Source of the DNA: Cellulomonas sp. Leaf334
Lineage (GTDB): Bacteria; Actinomycetota; Actinomycetes; Actinomycetales; Cellulomonadaceae
Length of the DNA: 64,000 nt
Assembly: GCF_001424195.1 (NCBI RefSeq)
Contig: NZ_LMOO01000001.1
Location: forward strand, 248,001 to 312,000
Reading direction: 5' to 3'
The notes under the pieces are model-generated. The model was not told where the DNA came from and searched no databases. It saw nothing but the letters and a program-made list of their open reading frames with translations. Made by a program: the position numbers and the translations under genes. This document shows, one piece after another, positions 58,969 through 64,000 of this stretch. Each line of letters opens with the position of its first letter. The stretch's first letter is position 1.

Positions 58969-59006
58969 GACCGGGCCCTCGATCCTCCGGGATCGGGGGC
59001 CCGGTC
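58969..59006 (+). terminator. Terminator after the HU gene
   Basis: GACCGGGCCC-CGATCC pairs with GGATCG-GGGGCCCGGTC around a short loop, a GC-rich stem beginning 13 nt after the HU stop codon. Confidence 0.85.
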
Positions 59007-59010
59007 GCGT

Positions 59011-59016
59011 TATAGT
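59011..59016 (+). promoter_or_regulatory. Likely -10 element of the zur gene
   Basis: TATAGT lies 27 bp before the zur start, right after the HU terminator. No convincing -35 element or Zur box is visible nearby. Confidence 0.35.
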
Positions 59017-59042
59017 GGGAACCAGTCTCAGGAAGGAGGTCG

Positions 59043-59450
59043 ATGATGGTCGTCGTCCCACGTCAGACACGACAGCGCGCCGAGATCCTCGACCTGCTCG
59101 AGGACATCGACGAGTTCCGCAGCGCCCAGCAGCTCCACGAGATGCTGCGGGCCCGGGGGTCCAGCGTCGGTCTGGCCACGGTGTACCGGGCCGTCCAGAG
59201 CCTGTCGGAGCACGGGGACGTCGACGTCCTGCGGACCGAGGACGGTGAGTCGGTCTACCGCCGCTGCGAGCAGCGCAGCCACCACCACCACCTGGTGTGC
59301 CGCAGCTGCGGCCGCACCGTCGAGATCGAGGCGGGTCAGGCCGAGGCCTGGGCCGCCCAGGTCGGTGCCGCGCACGGGTTCGACGACGTCGACCACACCA
59401 TCGAGCTGGTGGGCACCTGCGCCACCTGTCGCGCCGCAGCTGCGTCCTGA
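59043..59450 (+). CDS. zur: Zinc uptake regulator (Zur/FurB family)
   Basis: The 135-residue protein resembles mycobacterial Zur (FurB): TRQRAEILDLLEDIDEFRSAQQLHE, VGLATVYRAVQSLSE, ESVYRRCEQRSHHHHLVCRSCG and VGTCATC with the two CxxC structural-zinc pairs and the HHHH regulatory site. It represses zinc-uptake genes when zinc is bound. ATG at 59043 follows GGAAGGAGGTCG. The gene is isolated between HU and a DUF6328 gene. Confidence 0.92.
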   Translation: MMVVVPRQTRQRAEILDLLEDIDEFRSAQQLHEMLRARGSSVGLATVYRAVQSLSEHGDVDVLRTEDGESVYRRCEQRSHHHHLVCRSCGRTVEIEAGQAEAWAAQVGAAHGFDDVDHTIELVGTCATCRAAAAS

Positions 59451-59451
59451 C

Positions 59452-59964
59452 TCAGGCGGCCGCTCGTCGGGCCAGGAGCCTCGGGACGAGCCCCCACGAG
59501 ACGATCAGCAGCACCAGCGACGCGATCCCGACGGTCCAGCCCGCCTCGCGCGAGAGGACCACGTCGAAGATCAGCATCGCGCTGCCGGCCATGACGAGGG
59601 CCAGCACCACGAGCCCGGCGCGTGCGAACCTGCCCCCGGCGGTGACGAGCTCGGGTTTGAGCCGCCTGCCGAAGAGGATGCGGTGCAGGCTCACCGGCGC
59701 GACGAACAGCGCGGTCGCCAGCACGGCGAGGACCACGAGCACCAGGTAGAGGTCCTTCTGGTAGGCGTCGAGGTCCTCGAACCGTTGCTGGAACGGGATC
59801 GTCAGGAGGAAGCCGGTCAGGATCTGCGTCCCCGTCTGGGTGACGCGCAGCTCCTGCAGAAGCTCGTTCCAGTTGCGGTCGGCGCGCTCGTTGTGGGTCT
59901 CGTCCCGGCCGTCGTCCGGGTTGGCGTCGTGCTTGTGCACGGTGGTCCTCCTCGTGGTCTGCAC
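59452..59964 (-). CDS. DUF6328 family membrane protein
   Basis: The 170-residue protein has an acidic N-terminus, ELLQELRVTQTGTQILTGFLLTIPFQQRF (the family signature, quoted in part) and four membrane helices. Function unknown. It converges on zur with 1 nt between the stop codons. Confidence 0.83.
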   Translation of the reverse strand: MQTTRRTTVHKHDANPDDGRDETHNERADRNWNELLQELRVTQTGTQILTGFLLTIPFQQRFEDLDAYQKDLYLVLVVLAVLATALFVAPVSLHRILFGRRLKPELVTAGGRFARAGLVVLALVMAGSAMLIFDVVLSREAGWTVGIASLVLLIVSWGLVPRLLARRAAA

Positions 59965-60027
59965 GGATCATGCCGCACCCGCCCGTCGTGCGCAGGCGGA
60001 CACGTGTCGTCGTAGAGACTGGTCCCC

Positions 60028-61074
60028 GTGACCCGACTGCACGATGCCGACCGCCGCGACTTCGCCTCCGACAACTACGCGGGGGTGCACCCCGAGGTGC
60101 TCGCCGCGATCGCCGAGGCCAACGGCGGTCACCAGACCGCGTACGGCGAGGACGTGTACACCTCCCGGCTGCACGAGGTGGTGGCCCAGCACTTCGGCGA
60201 CCAGGCCACGGTCTTCCCGGTGTTCAACGGCACCGGAGCCAACGTCCTGTCGCTCCAGTCGGTGCTGCCACGGTGGGGCGCGGTCGTGTGTGCCGAGACC
60301 GCGCACATCCACACCGACGAGAACGGCGCGCCCGAGCGCATGGGCGGCATCAAGCTGCTCACCGTGCCGACGCCGGACGGCAAGCTGACCCCCGAGCTCG
60401 TCGCGACGCAGGCCTGGGGGTTCGGCGACGAGCACCGTGCGCAGCCGGGCGTCGTGTCGATCACGCAGTCGACCGAGCTGGGCACGCTGTACACACCGGA
60501 CGAGGTCCGCGCGCTGGCCGACCAGGCGCACCAGCACGGGCTGCGCCTGCACCTCGACGGCGCCCGGATCTCGAACGCGGCGGCCAGCCTCGGGGTGCCG
60601 CTGCGTGAGTTCACCACCGACGTGGGCGTGGACCTCCTGTCGCTCGGCGGCACGAAGAACGGCCTGCTGTACGGGGAGGCCGTCGTCGTGCTCGACCCCA
60701 CCGCGGACGGAGGGCTGACCTACCTGCGCAAGATGGACATGCAGCTCGCCTCGAAGATGCGCTTCGTCTCCGCACAGCTGGTCGCCCTGTACGAGGGCGA
60801 TCTGTGGCTGCGGTCCGCGCAGCACGCGAACGCGATGGCCGCACGGCTGCGGGCCGGCATCGAGCACCTGCCGGGTGTCCAGGTGACCCGCCCGACGCAG
60901 GCCAACGGCATCTTCGTGATCTTCCCGCCCGGCGTCGCGGACGTCCTGCGCCGCCGGTGGCGCTTCTACGACTGGATCGTCGAGACGGGGGAGGTCCGCC
61001 TGATGTGCTCGTTCGACACCACGGACGCCGACATCGACGAGCTCGTCGCCGCGGTCACCGACGCCGTGAGCTGA
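60028..61074 (+). CDS. Low-specificity L-threonine aldolase
   Basis: The 348-residue PLP enzyme matches the threonine aldolase/beta-eliminating lyase family: FASDNYAGVHPEVLAAIAEAN, YGEDVYTSRLHEVVA, LHLDGARISNAAAS and the PLP-Lys motif SLGGTKNGLLYGEAV. It cleaves L-threonine or L-allo-threonine to glycine and acetaldehyde. GTG at 60028 is used. It is followed by a strong hairpin. Confidence 0.9.
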   Translation: MTRLHDADRRDFASDNYAGVHPEVLAAIAEANGGHQTAYGEDVYTSRLHEVVAQHFGDQATVFPVFNGTGANVLSLQSVLPRWGAVVCAETAHIHTDENGAPERMGGIKLLTVPTPDGKLTPELVATQAWGFGDEHRAQPGVVSITQSTELGTLYTPDEVRALADQAHQHGLRLHLDGARISNAAASLGVPLREFTTDVGVDLLSLGGTKNGLLYGEAVVVLDPTADGGLTYLRKMDMQLASKMRFVSAQLVALYEGDLWLRSAQHANAMAARLRAGIEHLPGVQVTRPTQANGIFVIFPPGVADVLRRRWRFYDWIVETGEVRLMCSFDTTDADIDELVAAVTDAVS

Positions 61075-61108
61075 CGCGCGGGGGCCCTGCAGCGGACCCC
61101 CGCGCGTC
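61073..61108. terminator. Bidirectional terminator between threonine aldolase and cellulase genes
   Basis: GACGCGCGGGGG pairs with CCCCCGCGCGTC (12 bp) around a 12-nt loop. It overlaps the aldolase stop codon and serves the converging GH5 gene as well. Confidence 0.85.
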
Positions 61109-61113
61109 GCGCC

Positions 61114-63336
61114 TCACTTCACCGTGCAGGACGCGCCGTTCACCGTGAACGCCGTCGGTGCGGTGTTGGTTCCGCTGTGCGTGCCGTTGAACCCGATCTC
61201 GGTGCTCGCACCGGGTGCGAGCGTCGAGTTCCAGGCGACGCCCGTCGCGGTGACGGTGGAGCCCGTCTGCGACCACGTCGCGCTCCAGCCCTGCGTCACC
61301 TGCTGGCCGTTCGCGTACGTGAACGCCAGCGACCACCCGGCCAGCGGGCTGGTGCCCGTGTTCGTGATCCGGACGGCACCGGTGAACCCGGTGCTCCAGC
61401 TGTTCGCCGTGTACGTGACCGCGCACGAGCCCGTGGACACGTCCGGAGCGGTGTACGCCGTCAGCGCCGACGACGCAGCCGACCGGTTGCCGGCGATGTC
61501 CTTCGCCACGACCGTGAACACGTACGACGTCCCCGCGGACAGCCCTGTGGCCGTGAAGCTCGGTGTCGTGGTGCTCCCCACCAGCGTGCCGGCGCGGTAC
61601 ACGTCGTAGCCCGCCACCCCTGACCCGCCGGAGTTGTCGGTCGACGCGGTCCACCGCAGCGGGATCGACGTCGTCGACCCGGTCCCGGCCTCGAGCCCGG
61701 TCGGGACGCTGGGGGCGACCGTGTCCGTGCCGGTGCCGGCGGCGGTGCGCGCGGTGACGGCCGTCGAGGCTGCCGACACGTTGCCTGCGACATCCTTGGC
61801 GCGCACCGAGAACTGGTACGCCGTGTCCGCCACGAGACCGGTCACCGTCAGGCTCGTCGACGTCGTGCTCCCGACGAGCGTGGAGCCCAGGTACACCTGG
61901 TAGCCCGCGACTCCCGAGCCTGCGTCCGTGGATGCCGACCAGGTCAGCGGGATGCTCGTCGTCGTCGCCGTGCCCGCAGCCAGGTTCGCCGGGACCGACG
62001 GCGCGGTCGTGTCACCGGTCTGCCCACCGACGTCCGACACAGACTTGCCCGTGGTGCTGCCGACCCCACCCAGCGGCACGGCGTGGTCGAGACCGACGAA
62101 CTTGCCGCCGTCCTGCCACAGCGACGGCTTGAGCAGGGCGTACTTGGGCTCGTCCCAGGTGGTCCAGTCGTAGTTGAGCAGGCCGCCGGTGTCCCCGGAG
62201 TTCGGGTTGAGCACCCAGAACGTGTGGCTCAGGCGGCGGTCGACGATGAGGTCGCGGATCGCGACCATCCACTTCTCGTTGCGGCCGCCGTCCATGAAGC
62301 CGCCCCACTCGCCGATGAGGAGCGGTGCGGTGTTCTCCTTGTGCAGGTAGAGCCAGTTCGGGTCCCACACGTCGCGCTCGAGCGTCGTCCGGTCCCACTC
62401 GCCCTGGAACCACTTCTGCTCGAACACGAGCGGTCCGTAGTCGTGCGGGGAGTAGACGAGCTGGTCCTGGTTCGCCCCCAGGTCGATCGGGAAGTCACGG
62501 ACGCCGCGCAGGTTCCCGCCCCACCAGGTGCCGTAGTAGTCCGTCAGCCCCGTCGACGTCCATGGGACGCCCGGCTTCGGGTAGACCTCGATGCCCTCGA
62601 CGAAGATCAGCCAGTTCGGGTTGATCGCCAGGATCTTGCGGGCCGCGGTCTCCGCGAAGTGCTTGAAGTTGTCCTTGTCGGTGGAGCCGTCCCACTTGGC
62701 CCGCTCGGTGGAGCCCTGCGTCCCGTGGGGCTCGTTCTTCAGGTCGGCGCCGACCATCGTGTCGTTGTTCTTGTAGCGCTCGGCCACCCACTCCCAGCCG
62801 GCGTAGACGTCCTCGGTGGTGACGGAGCCCTTCCACCACACGGGGTACACGTGACCGGCGTTGTCGGCCTCCGCGCTGTGCACGTCGAGGAAGACCTTGA
62901 TGCCGTACTTCTCACAGAGGGTCAGCCAGTAGTCGAAGATCTGGAGGCTGTTCTTGCCCTCGAGCTCCGGGTTCGCGTAGGTGTTGACGTTCGGCTTGAG
63001 GAACGTCCCCGCCTTCCACTCCAGCAGCAGCTGGGTGGAGATCGGCACGCGCACCGTGTTGATGCCGCGGTCGGCCATGCTCTTCGTGATCGTGTTGATG
63101 TTCGCGGACCAGAGGCCGTGGAAGACGCGCTCGCTCGCGTTGAACCCGAACCAGTTGGTCCCGGTCAGCCAGACCTCCTTGCCCGACTGGTCGACGATCT
63201 TGTTGCCGGAGACGTGCAGCCAGTCGTCGCCCGAGGCGGCGTAGGCGGGCACGGCCCCGAAGGCGAGTGGCGCGGCCAGGGCGGCCGTCGCGGCGACGCT
63301 CGTCGCGATCACGCGCAGTCGATGAGTAGGTGACAC
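61114..63336 (-). CDS. cenD: Secreted endoglucanase, GH5-Fn3-Fn3-CBM2
   Basis: The 740-residue protein has a signal peptide (cleaved near AYA-ASGDD), a GH5 catalytic domain (about 35-415) with acid/base Glu in VGADLKNEPHG and nucleophile Glu in LLIGEWGGF, two fibronectin type III modules (about 445-535 and 545-632) and a CBM2 (638-740). This order and length match the published endoglucanase D of Cellulomonas fimi, so the symbol is used by architecture. It degrades cellulose outside the cell. GTG start follows CTGAGGAGAGACC. Confidence 0.93.
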   Translation of the reverse strand: MSPTHRLRVIATSVAATAALAAPLAFGAVPAYAASGDDWLHVSGNKIVDQSGKEVWLTGTNWFGFNASERVFHGLWSANINTITKSMADRGINTVRVPISTQLLLEWKAGTFLKPNVNTYANPELEGKNSLQIFDYWLTLCEKYGIKVFLDVHSAEADNAGHVYPVWWKGSVTTEDVYAGWEWVAERYKNNDTMVGADLKNEPHGTQGSTERAKWDGSTDKDNFKHFAETAARKILAINPNWLIFVEGIEVYPKPGVPWTSTGLTDYYGTWWGGNLRGVRDFPIDLGANQDQLVYSPHDYGPLVFEQKWFQGEWDRTTLERDVWDPNWLYLHKENTAPLLIGEWGGFMDGGRNEKWMVAIRDLIVDRRLSHTFWVLNPNSGDTGGLLNYDWTTWDEPKYALLKPSLWQDGGKFVGLDHAVPLGGVGSTTGKSVSDVGGQTGDTTAPSVPANLAAGTATTTSIPLTWSASTDAGSGVAGYQVYLGSTLVGSTTSTSLTVTGLVADTAYQFSVRAKDVAGNVSAASTAVTARTAAGTGTDTVAPSVPTGLEAGTGSTTSIPLRWTASTDNSGGSGVAGYDVYRAGTLVGSTTTPSFTATGLSAGTSYVFTVVAKDIAGNRSAASSALTAYTAPDVSTGSCAVTYTANSWSTGFTGAVRITNTGTSPLAGWSLAFTYANGQQVTQGWSATWSQTGSTVTATGVAWNSTLAPGASTEIGFNGTHSGTNTAPTAFTVNGASCTVK

Positions 63337-63376
63337 GGTCTCTCCTCAGGGTCTGAAAGGGACGTCCCGTCATGCC

Positions 63377-63409
63377 GAGCGGGGGCCCTCCGTCGGAGGA
63401 CCCCCGCTC
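63377..63409 (-). terminator. Terminator between the two cellulase genes
   Basis: GAGCGGGGGCCCTCC pairs with GGAGGACCCCCGCTC with one C-A mismatch around GTC. It follows the Fn3-CBM2 gene and precedes the GH5 gene, so the two are probably transcribed mainly as separate units. Confidence 0.8.
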
Positions 63410-63423
63410 GTCATGCCGCTAGA

Positions 63424-64000
63424 TCACGCGGTGGTGCAGGCAGCACCGTTGACCGTGAAGGCCGTGGGCGCGTTGTTCGTGCCCGAGTGCGAGCCGTTGA
63501 AGCCGATGTCAACGGACTGACCGGCCCCGAGGGTGCCGTTCCACGCGGCGTTCTTCGCCGTCACGGTCGTGCCGGACTGCGACCAGTCGGCGCTCCAGCC
63601 CTGCGTGACGCTCTGGCCGTTGGCGAACGAGAAGCCGAGCGACCAGCCGGACAGGGCGGTGGTCCCCGTGTTGGTGACCTTCACCGATGCCGTGAAGCCG
63701 GTGTTCCAGCTGCTCGCCGTGTACTTGACCGAGCACGCACCCGTCGAGGACCCCGACTGGGTGGTGGCCGAGACGGCGCTGGAGGCGGACGACACGTTGC
63801 CGGCAGCGTCCTTGGCGCGGACCGTGAACGAGTACGCGGTGGCGGCCGACAGGCCGGTCACGGTGTAGCTCGTCGTGGTGGAGGTGCCCACCAGGGTGGT
63901 GCCGCGGTAGACGTCGTAGCCGGTGACGGCCACGTTGTCGGTGGACGCGGTCCAGGACAGCGGGACCGACGTCGCGTGTCCGTGACCGTGCCGGTCTGGG
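63424..64000 (-). CDS. Fn3-CBM2 glycoside hydrolase, C-terminal part
   Basis: The 3' end of a gene that enters from outside the window. Visible are the end of one fibronectin type III module ([21 protein letters not shown], quoted as two adjoining parts: [13 protein letters not shown] and TGYDVYRG) and a complete CBM2 ([18 protein letters not shown] ... [15 protein letters not shown]). In C. fimi the cellobiohydrolase CbhA (GH6) has such Fn3-CBM2 tails, so this may be its homologue; the catalytic domain is not visible. Near 63970 the reading frame of the Fn3 linker looks shifted (see findings). Confidence 0.85.
   Translation of the reverse strand, partial: PDRHGHGHATSVPLSWTASTDNVAVTGYDVYRGTTLVGTSTTTSYTVTGLSAATAYSFTVRAKDAAGNVSSASSAVSATTQSGSSTGACSVKYTASSWNTGFTASVKVTNTGTTALSGWSLGFSFANGQSVTQGWSADWSQSGTTVTAKNAAWNGTLGAGQSVDIGFNGSHSGTNNAPTAFTVNGAACTTA

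Noticed and set aside
58957..59042. Zur box in front of zur
   Set aside because: No sequence close to the known actinobacterial Zur palindrome (TGA-AA..TT-TCA type) is visible; only a -10-like TATAGT was kept.

Overview
The window is very GC-rich, with GTG/TTG starts, strong GGAGG ribosome-binding sites and many 4-nt ATGA/GTGA gene overlaps, as expected of a high-GC actinobacterium. Three secreted polysaccharide-degrading proteins with family 2 carbohydrate-binding modules (a GH74 xyloglucanase, a GH5-Fn3-Fn3-CBM2 endoglucanase built like Cellulomonas fimi CenD, and the tail of an Fn3-CBM2 enzyme) point to Cellulomonas or a close relative. This is inferred from gene content only; no 16S gene is present.

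Layout. 1-1350: end of a membrane protein gene, tRNA-Pro(GGG) and a 48-bp tandem repeat. 1355-11500: a stress and low-oxygen-like block with a ZIP-type transporter, a DUF389 protein, a zinc alcohol dehydrogenase, a DUF1876-SQR-TusE/DsrC-DsrE sulfur operon, three tandem-domain universal stress proteins and a VIT/CCC1 transporter. 11600-25040: mixed housekeeping and regulatory genes (SpoIIE phosphatase, MFS with divergent Lrp, GNAT, VOC, CBS-GGDEF, hydrolase, second ADH, NnrD, histidine phosphatase, small acidic proteins, methyltransferase, AlkD-like protein, lipoprotein). 25040-27604: anaerobic ribonucleotide reductase nrdDG. 27600-34600: VOC, EamA, CGNR regulator, endonuclease IV, SHOCT proteins, formylglycine-generating enzyme, Rieske/DUF6529 pair. 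34656-36550: lipoprotein divergent from an ECF sigma/anti-sigma pair. 36561-46223: signalling block with a lipase-like protein, PAS-SpoIIE-HATPase-STAS, PAS-ANTAR-STAS, then a coupled run of pirin, YbaK, response regulator-thioredoxin reductase fusion, cNMP-histidine kinase and UBP zinc finger. 46280-49500: sigma/ogt, DUF2277, mqo. 49672-52464: GH74 xyloglucanase. 52685-58528: App1-type phosphatase, Dps, and a non-homologous end-joining locus (split LigD polymerase and ligase divergent from Ku and a PHP protein). 58675-61074: HU, Zur, DUF6328, threonine aldolase. 61114-64000: two cellulase genes on the minus strand.

Themes. The most notable signal is a recurring GGGAC-N4-G.CCC-like sequence, resembling the DosR/DevR box, upstream of the ADH, all three Usp genes, the VIT operon, the DUF6325-SHOCT-FGE operon and nrdD. 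At nrdD it sits next to two NrdR boxes spaced 32 bp. This suggests one hypoxia or redox regulon spread across the window. Other regulatory logic is also readable: matched divergent ECF promoters at the sigma/anti-sigma locus, a LacI-type palindrome at the xyloglucanase and a dyad at the CGNR regulator. The response regulator-TrxR / cNMP-kinase / UBP zinc-finger operon is the best candidate for a poorly described signalling system. One gene (11636-12221) looks frameshifted, and the last gene may carry a deletion in an Fn3 repeat at the window edge.
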